From Iris pallida (lineage: Eukaryota; Streptophyta; Magnoliopsida; Asparagales; Iridaceae): a stretch of 64,000 nt of DNA. Location of the stretch: positions 11,376,411 to 11,440,410 of the forward strand of contig JANAVB010033216.1 in NCBI GenBank assembly GCA_029216955.1, written 5' to 3'. Of this stretch, positions 26,364 to 37,945 are shown piece after piece. The position numbers and the translations under genes are program-made. Within the stretch, counting starts at the first letter, position 1, and every line of letters starts with the position of its first letter. Under the pieces are notes generated by a model. It did not search any database and was not told where the DNA came from. It saw nothing but the letters and a program-made list of their open reading frames with translations.

Positions 26364-27028
26364 TGTAATACCTGTGTTCGTATTACATATTTTGGGATAC
26401 GCATACGTATTTTATTCTGTATTGCATGATTCCTTGTTTAGCTCTCGGCTTGGTTTAACTCTCGGTTTGGGTTGGCTTGGTTCGGCCGGCCCAATGCTTG
26501 GTTCATCATGGGCCAAGGGTGGAGCACCTTAGCCTATGCTTCTCCTTCATTTCCACCACAACCTCCCTCTTTATTATCCCCACCAACCTTCTTTCTCCTC
26601 CATAATTCTCATTTACTTCTTCTTCCCCCACCATTACTCTTCTCCACCAACCAAGAACACCATAGGCAAGTGCAACTTGCTTCCACAAGAGAACTCCTTT
26701 TGATGGTTTCCTTAGCTTCTCCTCATGATTCTAAACCACATTAGAACTTGTCATTTTTCATTTTGAGGCTTTAATTCTTGTAGATCTAGAAATTAGTTAT
26801 TTTCGGATTTTGGTGGTTTTGATCTATCAAACTTCCTTGTTTTTAAGTTTTGATGGTTCCATGTTGTAGAGAATTTCATTCTACCCAATTTTGACCTTTG
26901 GAAGGTTGGATTCGGACTTGTTTTGACCAAGATATGGACTGTTGAAGCTTAGATTCAACTTTAGTGTTCTTGCTGTTCTTGCCATTTAGAGAAGACAGTG
27001 AACAGTGAGCTAGCTTTTAGCTTACGCC

Positions 27029-27172
27029 GCTGACTTGGGTACGCTGCTCTTTAGCGAGCGTACGCTGACTTGGGTACGCTGCTCTTTAGCGAGCGTACGC
27101 TGACTTGGGTACGCTGCTCTTTAGCGAGCGTACGCTGACTTGGGTACGCTGCTCTTTAGCGAGCGTACGCTA
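27029..27172. repeat. 35-bp tandem array in B2 5' LTR (4 units)
   Basis: The unit contains GACTTGGGTACGCTGCTC and then TTTAGCGAGCGTAC and is repeated four times with almost no change. GTACGCT and AGCGTAC within each unit are inverted, so each can fold into a hairpin. Further isolated CGTACGCT words continue to about 27410. The matching array in the 3' LTR is at 34743-34885. Confidence 0.9.
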
Positions 27173-28526
27173 GCCTTGATACGCTGCCTGTTGGCAGCGT
27201 GTCTTTTGCGTATGCTAGCTTGAGCGTGCCCTGGACCCTTTCGTACGCTAGCTTGAGCGTACGCTGACCTGTAGCTTGAGCGTGCCCTGGTGTACGCTGA
27301 CCCTTGCGTACGCTTCCCATTGGAAGTGTATGGACCCTTTGGTACGCTAGCTCGAGCGTACGCTGGCCTGAGCGTAGCTTGACCTGAGCGTATGGCCTTT
27401 GGCTGACTTGGTCTCATGTCAGCGTATCAGATTTGGTTTTATTTTTCCTGAGCTTGGCTCTTTTATAGCCCTGTATATTGATATTTTATTAGATATTTTA
27501 CGCCCATTTTATATCCTTACGCCTTTTGTCATGAACTTGATAATCACGAATTTACTTGATATGTTTGGAATTGATAACTGAGCACGACGTGATTGTGACC
27601 CGTAGTGGTGCACTCCTGACAGGATAACCTGACATGACCTGATAGTGGCCCGTCGTGGTGCACTCCTGACAAGTACACTTGACCTGATAACCTGACATGA
27701 TATATCTGATAGCTGTTGCGATGGCTACCTGACATGACATGACTTGACAAGAATGAATAACCTGGACACCTTGGGCGATTGTGCTTGTGTAAATAATCCA
27801 GTCCTGTCTTGCATCATGTCTAGGAGGGGATTCCTGAGTACCACGGTCAGGAGCACCCACTAAAATGGACTAAGGCTAATAACTAGAATAACACAGTAGT
27901 CATGAAGAGATTTCCCAGCTACAGGCAATCCCGTTACCTGGGTGCGCCTGGGATCTGTAGCCTGCCGTCGAGTAGGGCACATTTCCAGCACACTGTCATG
28001 TGTTGCGCCCTTCAAGCTACTTAAGGGTACATGCGTTTCCTGGACGATGTACCCACCTGAATTCAACCCTAATCTTTCGACCTGGGTAACCTGGATGGTC
28101 TGCAGGACTTGTGGCTGTGGAATAATCTCACTGCATCTTGTTAGTAATTAGGCTTGTGACAACCCTAGTTAGTTAAAGTATCAAGCCGTAATTCTTGCTT
28201 GGCCGTGAAGTGATTGGATGGAGTCTAACCAGTCTAGTCTTGCCCTGATCCTGTTCCAGATTATTAAATGACCAGAATGCTTGTATTTATTTTACCGATA
28301 AATGGTAGGAATTCCAAGCTCTGTTCAGACGAAAGGTTACAACCCGGTCCTTGTTTGGTTTACGGGTTGTAACCTGGTTATCTGAATGGTTCCATGGTTA
28401 TCTCGTCGTATATCATCCAGGTATATTTTTTTATTTCCAGCTCTTACTTTTATTTATATCTTGTGCTGATTGCTGGTTTTAGTTCTTAAGTGAAGCCTCC
28501 TTTGTGGCACTTGCTCTTTCTGGGGT

Positions 28527-28609
28527 CTGACCTAGCTGGTTTTGTGTGGCCAGATTTTGGAGCAGCTCCAGAGGATCTACCGACCTTCCAGCCAGATGGT
28601 GGCCACTAG
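28527..28609 (+). other. Conserved short reading frame inside B LTR
   Basis: Reads toward WPDFGAAPEDLPTFQPDG and ends at a TAG shortly after. The same frame is visible in the B2 3' LTR (about 36239-36324), in B3 (about 39872-39950) and, with one stop, in B1 (about 8360-8440). The substitutions are mostly replacements, so constraint is unproven. Confidence 0.3.
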
Positions 28610-29084
28610 ACGGAACCCTAGCAACGAGTGGATTATTTTTGGCTCTCCTACTCTATTGTAAAAATTATTCTTTTGAGGCGTTTAGCCGACGAGCACCTGT
28701 TTAGCTCGATTGCACTTTACTTATTGTCTGCCTACAGGCTGTAACATGATTGACGGATCCTAGGGTTGATCATGTATGACTAAACTCTTGCTAGTCCTAA
28801 CATTTTGTAACGACTAGCTTCATGATCAGCTGAATATGTAATATTTGGGACACCTTATTATTGTATATTTAATGATCATACATCTTGTAACATTTACTTA
28901 CTTGTTTGTGATTGAGACACTAGGCTTGTTCATGACCATAGGAGACTGTTGGCTTGTAGTAAACCCTCATGTATCTAGACAGCCGTGACCGTATAGCGAG
29001 ATGGAATCCATTTCAATATACGTAGCTGGCTATGTCTGCCCCCGCTCTCCAGTATTCTGGTTCTGGGGCGTGACATGGTTTAAG

Positions 29085-29102
29085 TGGTGGCCCATGCAGG
29101 TC
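29085..29102 (+). other. Primer-site-like motif of B2
   Basis: TGGTGGCCCATGCAGGTC, preceded by TGGTTTAAG which directly abuts the 5' LTR end. Either TGGTTTAAG or the 18-mer could anneal the primer tRNA. Confidence 0.65.
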
Positions 29103-29285
29103 TTGTAAATCAAGATATGTGAGGGTTTACCGAATAGATGTCTCAATCAGTATTCGTCCTTGATCTCTGCTCGTATCCTCTGAATCCCTGGATTCTTGTC
29201 CTGATCATATGCTTGTATCGTTGATCTGTCCTGGTCCTTCCTTATTGTTCCCTATATCGTCTTCTTCAGCGGCATTGTTCGTGGT

Positions 29286-30569
29286 CCTGCCGATCAGCAA
29301 GACGGAGCACCTTCTGCGGACCAGCAGCAACCTGGAGATCAAGCCCAGCATTCCGGAGTAGCCTCCAGAGTCGTGCCTTCTGGCGGAGAGCCACCAGTCC
29401 AGCCAGTTCAACCTGTAGAACATGACGATGGCACTTTGGTAGGACTCGTCAGGACCTTGATAGCTTCCCAAGACCGACGTGGAGATGCCTTACACCAGGC
29501 AGTGACGGATGCTTTGACCCAGGGTAGTCATCAGGGCAACAGCACGGCCAACAGCTTCAAGCGCTTGAACCCTCCATTCTTCGACGGTAGTGAAGAAGCT
29601 ATCGGTGCAGATGCATGGCTTCAGGACACAGGAGTGGTTCTTGAAGCAGCCAAGACTCCAGAGAATGAGAAGGTAGCCGTGGTGCGCTTGCAGCTATTAG
29701 ATCTTGCCCGCAGCTGGTGGGCAGCACAGGCCGTTGGATTAGCAGCACCCATTCCATGGGCAGTGTTCAGAGAGAGATTCCAGACCAAGTATTTCGATGC
29801 TGTAGCCCGGTACGACCTGTAGACGAGGTTTACCAATCTGAAGTAAGGTGGCAGGACGGTCGACGGATATACGACCGAGTTTTCCAGGCTCAGTCGGTTT
29901 GCTCCCACCCTGGTGGCAACTGAGTATGATAGAGCCCAGCGGTTCCAGCAGGGGCTTCACCTGGAGATTCTATTGGCGGTTGAGCAGTTTGAGCATCAGA
30001 CTTTTGATGCAGTCTTGAGAGCAGCCCGGAGGCATGAGTATACCTCCCAGAGGATTGTGGATAGGACCGGAGGTCGAAAGAGATCTCACGGCCAGATGAA
30101 TCAGTCTTCAGCACCGGCCCCGGCAGCCAGGGCTTTGACTATTGGAGCTCCGAGGCGAGCGGCCTCAGTAACGTCGGTTCAGTATTCCACTCCGACGTAC
30201 CCTCAGCAGCAGAAGCAGAAGCAGTCTTCCGCAGTAGGATGTTCTCATTGTGGGAAGCCAGGCCATGTGGTGGCAGATTGTCGCAGGGCACAGGGATTGT
30301 GTCTGGCTTGTGGAGCACCAGACCATAGGGTTGGATCCTGCCCAAATAGGGGTGGTTCATCATCGTCCAACCTTTCTAACTCTTCGGTGAGAGGACCAGC
30401 ACTAGTCCAGCAGCAGCAGCAATATCCATTGATGAGGCCCTTGCCGCCTCAGTCCCAGGCATTTCAGCAGCAGAGCCCTCAGCAGTATGCGCAAGCCCAG
30501 GCCTTGAGTCAGAATAGGCAGCGAGAATATCAGCAGAGGGGACCAGCACCCCGAGGGCATGGTCAGGCC
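29286..30569 (+). pseudogene. gag: B2 gag (Ty3/Gypsy, Tekay-like), disrupted
   Basis: Encodes the Gag nucleocapsid/coat protein of the element. A retrotransposon Gag core is visible around 29560-30060 (FKRLNPPFFDGS ... ARSWW ... GLHLEIL). It is followed by two zinc knuckles of CX2CX4HX4C type at 30240-30281 and 30300-30341, both with all ligands, then a Gln-rich linker. The frame is broken by TAG at 29820-29822 (CAG in B3) and TAA at 29844-29846. No in-frame ATG is obvious at the start; the frame is open upstream to about 29286. It continues in frame into protease, as in plant chromoviruses with one gag-pol reading frame. Confidence 0.88.
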
Positions 30570-32400
30570 ATGATGATGACCGTGGAGGAAGGATTAGCAC
30601 CAGGAGAGGTAGTGGCAGGTACTTTTCTCGTCAACTCCTTTCCAGCTTCAGCTTTATTTGATTCTGGTGCATCGCATTCATTTATGTCTGCACGATTTGC
30701 GACACGGATAGGACTGGAGCCCGAGTCATTATCAGTAAGGCTTAATATACTTACTGGTAACGGACTTGTGGGAGTAGATAGAGTGTTTTCCTCGTGTCGG
30801 ATCGTAGTTAGCGGTAGAGAATTCCCCGCTAGATTGATAGAGTTCCCGATGGCCGATTATGATGTGGTCCTAGGGATAGATTGGTTGAGGAACCAGTATG
30901 CTAGGATAGACTGCCATATCGGCAGGGTTGTTTTTAGCATTCCAAGCGAGCCAGAGTTTTCCTTTTCCCGAGGTGAAGTTGAGCCTTCTCCTCCGATATT
31001 GCGGATGGCAGTAGCAGCAGTGCAGTTGCCCAGGATAGTCGAGGAGTTTCCCGATGTTTTCCCAGAAGAACTTCCAGGTATGCCTCCGAAGCGGGAGATC
31101 GAGTTCACTATAGACTTGATTCCCAGGACAGCCCCAGTATCAGAGAGAGTCTACAGGACAGCGCCATCAGAGTTGGAGATCTTGTACAAGATGATTGAAG
31201 AGCTTAGAACCAAGGGATTCATTCGTGCAAGTGGATCGCCTTGGGGAGCCCCGATGCTTCTTGTGAAAAAAAGGATGGTACGTCCAGGTTATGTGTTGAT
31301 TATCGTACCTTGAACTCAGTGACAATCAAGAACAGATACCCTCTTCCGAGGATAGATGACTTGTTTGATCAACTCAAGGGGGCTTCAGTATTCTCGAAGA
31401 TTGATTTGCGCTCAGGTTATCATCAGATCAGAGTCAGAGAGCAGGACATCCCGAAGACAGCTTTTAGATCGAGATATGGGCATTGGAAGTTCCTTGGTAT
31501 GTCTTTTGGAGCAACCAATACGCCGGCAGTATTCATGGACCTCATAAATCGCATCTTCATGCCTTACTTGGATCAGTTTGTGATTGTGTTCTTGGATGAC
31601 ATTCTGGTCTACAGCAAGAGTGAGGCGGAGCATGAGCAGCATCTCCGTATAGTTCTTCAGATCCTTAGAGAGCACCAGCTATATGCCAAGTTCAGTAAAT
31701 GCGAGTTCTGGCTCGATCGCATTTCGTACTTAGGCCATATCATCACTCGAGGAGGAGTAGAAGTGGCCATCCCCAGAAGATTGTGGCTATTGAGTCATGG
31801 CCAGTGCCCAGCACAGTTGCAGAGGTTCGTAGTTTTCTTGGATTGGCCGACTACTACCGACGGTTTGTTTCAAATTTTGCTCGGATTTCAGCGCCATTGA
31901 CGCAGTTAACCCGCAAGGATGCACAGTTTGCTTGGACAGCAGAGTGTCAGAGTTCTTTTGAGCAGTTGAAGCGAGGCCTGATAACAGCTCCTATTCTCAC
32001 GCTTCCAGATGGGACCGGAGGATTCTCAGTGTACTGTGATGCTTCAGGCAGAGGTTTAGGATGTGTTCTGATGCAGCATGGGAAGGTAATAGCTTATGCG
32101 TCACGACAACTTTGTGATCATGAGAGGAATTACCCAACCCATGACTTGGAGCTGGCAGCAGTGGTGTTTGCACTTAAGTTGTGGAGACACTACTTGTATG
32201 GAGATAGGGTGGAAATTTTTACCGACCACAAGAGCCTGAAGTATGTTTTCACCCAGAAGGATCTTAACATGCGTCAGAGAAGGTGGCTGGAGCTTCTTGT
32301 GGATTATGATGTCAACTTGCAGTATCATCCTGGGAAGGCCAACGTCGTTGCAGATGCATTGAGCAGGAGAGCCGGAGCTTATTTTCTAACAGCGCAACCA
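30570..32400 (+). pseudogene. pol: B2 protease, reverse transcriptase and RNase H, two frameshifts
   Basis: Protease: [10 protein letters not shown] with the catalytic Asp at 30661. Reverse transcriptase: from about 31140, with [12 protein letters not shown], the [12 protein letters not shown] block and the catalytic FLDDILVYS (Asp pair at 31594-31599; Ile is usual where Leu stands). RNase [11 protein letters not shown] near 32031, the THDLELA Glu, and FTDHKSL. Frame is lost twice: one base is missing in the A-run at 31266-31272, and two bases are gained near 31766 relative to B3. Catalytic residues are otherwise present, so inactivation looks recent. Confidence 0.9.
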
Positions 32401-33918
32401 GAACTGTTAGCCGATCTTCAGAAGATGGGTATTGAAGTTGTTCTCCCTTCTAGTGTGGCCTTGATGGCCAGTATGCAAGTTCAGTCCACTATAGTCGAGA
32501 GGATCCAGATGGCGCAGTCGGCAGATTCCAAGCTTCAGCGACTCAGAGCAGAGTGTGAGGCAGGACGAAGACCAGAGTTATGCATTCATAAGGATGGTAC
32601 ACTTCGACATGGTAAGCGTCTTTGTGTACCCAGTGGAGATATCAGGCAGGAGATCATGTCAGAGGCGCACAGTTCTCAGTATTCCATCCATTCCGACAGT
32701 ACGAAGATGTACCGTGATATCCGACAGCATTTCTGGTGGAATGGCATGAAGCGGGAGATAGCTCGGTTTGTCCTTCGGTGTTTGGTTTGCCAACAAGTTA
32801 AAGTCGAACATCAGAGACCGGCTGGACTTCTTCAGCCCTTACCGATTCCAGAATGGAAGTGGGAGCATGTGACCATAGATTTTGTGACTGGACTACCTAG
32901 GTCCCCAGCTGGTAGAGATGCTATCTGGGTTATAGTTGATCGGCTCACGAAAGTGGCTCACTTTCTTCCATTCAGAGTTGGTCAGTCGACGGCTCAGTTA
33001 GCAGAGATGTACCTCAGGCAGATTGTCAGGTTGTACGGTGTGCCAGTCAGTATCACCTCGGACCAAGATTTAAGATTTACATCGCACTTTTGGCGTAGCT
33101 TGCAAGAGAGCTTGGAAACTCATCTCCAGTTCAGTTCAGCATATCACCCGTAGACAGATGGCCAGTCGGAGCGCACGATCCATACTCTTGAAGACATGTT
33201 GCGGTCTTGCACACTTGACTTCGGTGGTTCATGGGAAGATCACTTGCACCTGGTGGAATTCTCATACAACAACAGTTTCCAGGCCAGTATCCAGATGGCA
33301 CCGTTCGAGGCACTGTATGGTAGAAAGTGCAGATCCCCGTTAGCTTGGGATGATGTTGGAGAGAGACAGATGCTTGGTCCAGAAATGATTGCCCAGACAG
33401 TTGAGGTGGTCAGGAGAGTCCGAGATCATCTTCGAGTTGCCCAAGATCGCCAGCACCATTGGGCTGATTCTCATCGGCGCCCTCTCGAGTTTTCGGTCGG
33501 CGATCATGTATTCCTGAGGATTTCGCCTAACCGTGGCGTCATTCGTTTTGGCGTACGGGGCAAGCTTAGTCCTAGGTATATAGGACCATTTGACATTCTG
33601 GAGCGAGTAGGAGATGTATCCTATCGTCTCGCTCTTCCACCGTCGCTAAGCGCGGTGCATGACGTATTCCATGTATCCCAATTACGACGGTATATCCCAG
33701 ACCCGAGCCACGTCCTGGATCATTCGGAATTGGTTGTTGGTACCAACCTTTCGTATGAGGAGAGGCCCGTGTCTATAATGGACCGGAGAGAGAAGATCCT
33801 CAAGAACAAGACTATCAAGTTAGTCCGAGTTGCTTGGGGTCATCACTCTTTGGGGGAGTCAACGTGGGAGCGTGAGGTTGATATCCGATCGCAATATCCC
33901 GACTTGTTTGACTCGTGA
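32401..33918 (+). pseudogene. pol: B2 integrase with chromodomain-like tail, one stop
   Basis: The zinc-binding HHCC module spans about 32660-32790 ([10 protein letters not shown] ... CLVCQQ). The catalytic Asp residues are at IDFVTGLP (about 32876) and TSDQD (about 33057), and the Glu is in GQSERTI (33163-33177). After the GPF/Y-type module (KLSPRYIGPFDIL) the C-terminus (VSIMDRREKILKNKTIK ... STWERE) matches the chromodomain-like tail of Tekay/Del chromoviruses, thought to guide integration. A TAG at 33151-33153 splits the core; B3 has TAG at exactly the same codon. The natural end is TGA at 33916-33918. Confidence 0.9.
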
Positions 33919-34043
33919 GATATAATGTCTTTCTTATGCCTCATGCCTTCGATTCCTTGCTTGAATGAGTGATTGTCTGCCTAGTTATAGCTTGCTGGTA
34001 ATTAGCGTAGCTTGTCATTGCTCCTCTAGCCTCTTGATTAAAT

Positions 34044-34077
34044 TCTGAGGACGGAATTCTTTTAAGGTGGGTAGAGT
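34044..34077 (+). other. Polypurine tract of B2
   Basis: TTCTGAGGACGGAATTC then AAGGTGGGTAGAGT, directly before the 3' LTR start TGTAATACC. Confidence 0.85.
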
Positions 34078-36790
34078 TGTAATACCTGTGTTCGTATTAC
34101 GTATTTTGGGATACGTATACATATTTTATTCTGTATTACATGATTCCTTGTTTAGCTCTCGGCTTGATTTAACTCTCGGTTTGGGTTGGCTTGGTTCGGC
34201 CGGCCCAATGCTTGGTTCATCATGGGCCAAGGGTGGAACACCTTAGCCTATGCTTCTCCTTCATTTCCACCACAACCCCCTCTTTATTATCCCCACCAAC
34301 CTTCTCTCTCCTCCATAAGTCTCATTTACTTCTCCTTCCCCCACCATTACTCTTCTCCACCAACCAAGAATACCATAGGCAAGTGCAACTTGCTTCCATA
34401 AGAGAACTCCTTTTGATGGTTTCCTTAGCTTCTCCTCATGATTCTAAACCACATTAGAACTTGTCATTTTTCATTTTGAGGCTTTAATTCTTGTAGATCT
34501 AGAAATTAGTTATTTTCGGATTTTGGTGGTTTTGATCTATCAAACTTCCTTGTTTTCAAGTTTTGATGGTTCCATGTTGTAGAGAATTTCATTCTACCCA
34601 ATTTTGACCTTTAGAAGGTTGGATTCGGACTTGTTTTGACCAAGATATGGACTGTTGAAGCTTAGATTCAACTTTAGAGTTCTTGCTGTTCCTGCCATTT
34701 GGATAAGACAGTGAACAGTGAGCTAGCTTTTTAGCTTACGCCGTTGACTTGGGTACGCTGCTCTTTAGCGAGCGTACGCTGACTTAGGTACGCTGCTCTT
34801 TAGCGAGCGTACGCTGACTTGGGTACGCTGCTCTTTAGCGAGCGTACGCTGACTTGGGTACGCTGCTCTTTAGCGAGCGTACGCTAGCCTTGATACGCTG
34901 TCTGTTGGCAGCGTGTCTTTTGCGTACGCTAGCGTGAGCGTGCCCTGGACCCTTTCGTACGCTAGCTTGAGCGTACGCTGACCTGTAGCTTGAGCGTGCC
35001 CTGGTGTACGCTGACCCTTGCGTACGCTTCCTATTGGAAGTGTATGGACCCTTTGGTATGCTAGCTCGAGCGTACGCTGGCCTGAGCGTAGCTTGACCTG
35101 AGCGTATGGCCTTTGGCTGACTTGGTCTCATGTCAGCGTGTCAGATTTGGTTTTATTTTTCCTGAGCTTGGCTCTTTTATAGCCCTGTATATTGAAATTT
35201 TATTAGATATTTTACGCCCATTTTATATCCTTACGCCTTTTGTCATGAACTTGATAATCACGAATTTACTTGATATGTTTGGAATTGATAACTGAGCACG
35301 ACGTGATTGTGACCCGTAGTGGTGCACTCCTGACAGGATAACATGACATGACCTGATAGTGGCCCGTCGTGGTGCACTCCTGACAAATACACTTGACCTG
35401 ATAACCTGACATGATATATCTGATAGCTGTTGCGACGGCTACCTGACATGACATGACTTGACAAGAATGAATAACCTGGACACCGTGGGCGATTGTGCTT
35501 GTGTAAATAATCCAGTCCTGTCTTGCATCATGTCTAGGAGGGGATTCCTGAGTACCACGGTCAGGAGCACCCACTAAAATGGACTAAGGCTAATAACTAG
35601 AATAACACAGTAGTCATGAAGAGATTTCCTAGCTACAGGCAATCCCGTTACCTGGGAGCGCCTGGGATCTGTAGCCTGCGTCGAGTATGGCACATTTCCA
35701 GCACACTGTCATGTGTTGCGCCCTTCAAGCTACTTAAGGGTACATGCGTTTCCTGGACGATGTACCCACCTGAATTCAACCCTAATCTTTCGACCTGGGT
35801 AACCTGGATGGTCTGCAGGGCTTGTGGCTGTGGAATAATCTCACTGCATCTTGTTAGTAATTAGGCTTGTGACAACCCTAGTTAGTTAAAGTATCAAGCC
35901 GTAATTCTTGCTTGGCCGTGAAGTGATTGGATGGAGTCTAACCAGTCTAGTCTTGCCCTGATCCTGTTCCAGATTATTGAATGACCAGAATGCTTGTATT
36001 TATTTTACCGATAAATGGTGGGAATTCCAAGCTCTGTTCAGACGAAGGGTTACAACCCCGGTCCTTGTTTGGTTTACGGGTTGTAACCTGGTTATCTGAA
36101 TGGTTCCATGGTTATCTCGTCGTATATCATCCTGGTGTATTTTCTTTATTTCCAGCTCTTACTTTTATTTATATCTTGTGCTGATTGCTTGTTTTTGTTC
36201 TTTAGTGAAGCCTCCTTTGTGGCACTTGCTCTTTCTGGGGTCTGACCCAGCTGGTTTTGTGTGGCCAGATTTCGGAGCAGCTCCAGAGGATCTACCGACC
36301 TTCCAGCCAGATGGTGGCCACTAGACGGAACCCTGGCAACGAGTGGGTTATTTTTGGCTCTCCCACTCTATTGTAAAAATTATTCTTTTGAGGCGTTTAG
36401 CCGACGAGCACCTGTTTAGCTCGATTGCACTTTACTTACTGTCTGCCTACGGGCTGTAACATGATTGACGGATCCTAGGGTTGATCATGTATGACTAAAC
36501 TCTTGCTAGTCCTAACATTTTGTAATGACTAGCTTTATGATCAGCTGAATATGTAATATTTGGGACACCTTATTATTGTATATTTAATGATCATACATCT
36601 TGTAACATTTACTTACTTGCTTGTGATTGAGACACTAGGCTTGTTCATGACCATAGGAGACTGTTGGCTTGTAGTAAACCCTCATGTATCTAGACAGCCG
36701 TGACCGTATAGCGAGATGGAATCCATTTCAATATACGTAGCTAGCTATGTCTGCCCCCGCTCTCCAGTATTCTGGTTCTGGGGCGTGACA
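34078..36790 (+). mobile_element. Element B2 3' LTR
   Basis: 2,713 bp, nearly identical to the 5' LTR (2,712 bp), ending GGGGCGTGACA before the CTCCC duplication. It includes the same four-unit array at 34743-34885, with a few substitutions. Confidence 0.96.
34743..34885. repeat. 35-bp tandem array in B2 3' LTR (4 units)
   Basis: Same unit and copy number as 27029-27172. Equal copy number in both LTRs fits recent insertion. Confidence 0.9.
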
Positions 36791-36795
36791 CTCCC
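36791..36795. repeat. Target-site duplication of B2 (right)
   Basis: CTCCC, partner of 26359-26363. Confidence 0.95.
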
Positions 36796-37402
36796 CCTAT
36801 AGTGGCTGGCCACAATTAGCTAGGGTTAGGCTAAAACAAAAAAAATCTAACATGCCCCTAACAACTTGTCTTGAAAGCTAATTAATACATGAAAGGCTCT
36901 AAACCTATTTCGGTAAATAGTCAAATCTCTATTTTAATTAAATGGTCATGACTAATGAGTCTAATTGGGCCTAGTCCAAAGAGTTGGTCCATGAGTCTTG
37001 TCATGCTAATAGCTGGCTCTAATCAAGTGTCTAGTCTAATTGGTTCACTAATACAAGTCTAACAATTATGCTAGCTAACCATATTAACTAACACAATATT
37101 AATAAATAATTATTCACCATACTATATAAATATAAAATGACAAAATTACCTTTCCCGAATTTAGGTAGTTATATGATGCTTGTGCTCCAGACCAAGACAC
37201 TGGCAGGCAAGAGAGTGGGGACATGAGGATGATGCAATTATGGAGGCTGATGTGAGCCAAGGACTTGATAATATGAATAGGGACAATGGGGGCATAGGTG
37301 GATTGGAAGCACACCAGATTTTGACATTTTTTGCATCAGAGCATGGGCCAAGTCAAGGGAAGGGAACCTCTAATGTGAGAGGAGATTGCAGGCCAAGTTG
37401 GT
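36796..37402. other. Unclassified sequence between B2 and an LTR-like start
   Basis: AT-rich to about 37140. Then a more balanced stretch (37180-37402) is open for 75 codons on the plus strand (ending RGDCRPSWL) and has coding-like composition but no motif I recognise. It may be the 3' end of a degraded transposon gene. Confidence 0.35.
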
Positions 37403-37945
37403 TGTGAGGACCCTAGTTTTTTGAAAATTATTTTTTTAATTTGTTTAGATATTTTTTATTAAAATAGATTTTATAATTAATTATGTCTATAGATGTACTT
37501 TTTTGTAGCTTCGATTTTTAGAGCACAAGAAAGGCAAATCCTTCGAAACATCCTTTACGACTTTTGAAGTAGATAAGTCCACCTTCAACTTGATATATCA
37601 TATCACATCCAAACTTGTCCTCCAACATTCTTTTGACTTCACACAACTTTGGGTCAAATTTAGGCCATTCGACCGTTGACCATAATTTTAGAACTAACTT
37701 CTAACGCGAGTTCGAAACTCGACATAGATCAAAACTATTTGACCCAATATATGGTTTTGACCCATTTTGAGGCTACGACACACATCCCAAAGGTGTACCA
37801 CTCAATCGAGTTCTCATGTGCTATTTATTTACGATTGGCATAAGTGACTCATTGGTTGACTTTTCGGTTCGATTTGACTAGAAAATATATTTATACCCTA
37901 ACCTTGCCACCCCCACTTGTAATAACCATGTTAGGGTGCCATGAC
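37403..37945 (+). mobile_element. Probable LTR start (family uncertain), host of B3
   Basis: It starts TGTGAGGACCCTAG, a form common for plant Ty3/Gypsy LTR starts, followed by AT-rich U3-like sequence and an AAATATATTTATACCC motif near 37885. It is cut by B3 at 37946. The rest may lie right of the B3 insertion, outside the window. I see no clear polypurine tract before it, which lowers confidence. Confidence 0.4.
37941..37945. repeat. Candidate target-site duplication of B3 (left)
   Basis: ATGAC. Its true partner should lie right of the window; the same 5 bp follow B1 at 8908-8912. Confidence 0.55.

Larger units (their letters stand above)
26364..29075 (+). mobile_element. Element B2 5' LTR
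   Basis: This 2,712-bp LTR runs TGTAATACC to GGGGCGTGACA and is nearly identical to 34078-36790 over its length. It contains a tandem array of TACGCT-rich units (about 27029-27170), GACATG repeats near 27625-27750, and a small conserved reading frame near its right end (28527-28609). The near-identity of the two LTRs makes this the youngest complete element in the window. Confidence 0.96.

Noticed and set aside
27029..27172. CRISPR-like regularly spaced repeats
   Set aside because: The 35-bp units are directly adjacent with no unique spacers, lie in a plant LTR, and recur in the partner LTR.
29085..29102. Similarity of the primer-site-like motif to the anticodon arm of plant initiator-Met tRNA (GGTGGGCCCAT...CAGGTC)
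   Set aside because: The likeness is in the sense orientation, whereas priming needs complementarity, and it requires gaps; most likely chance.
36796..37402. Possible host gene exon (75-codon open frame at 37180-37402)
   Set aside because: No splice-site pattern, domain or homology recognised, and it is surrounded by transposon ends; kept only as unclassified sequence.
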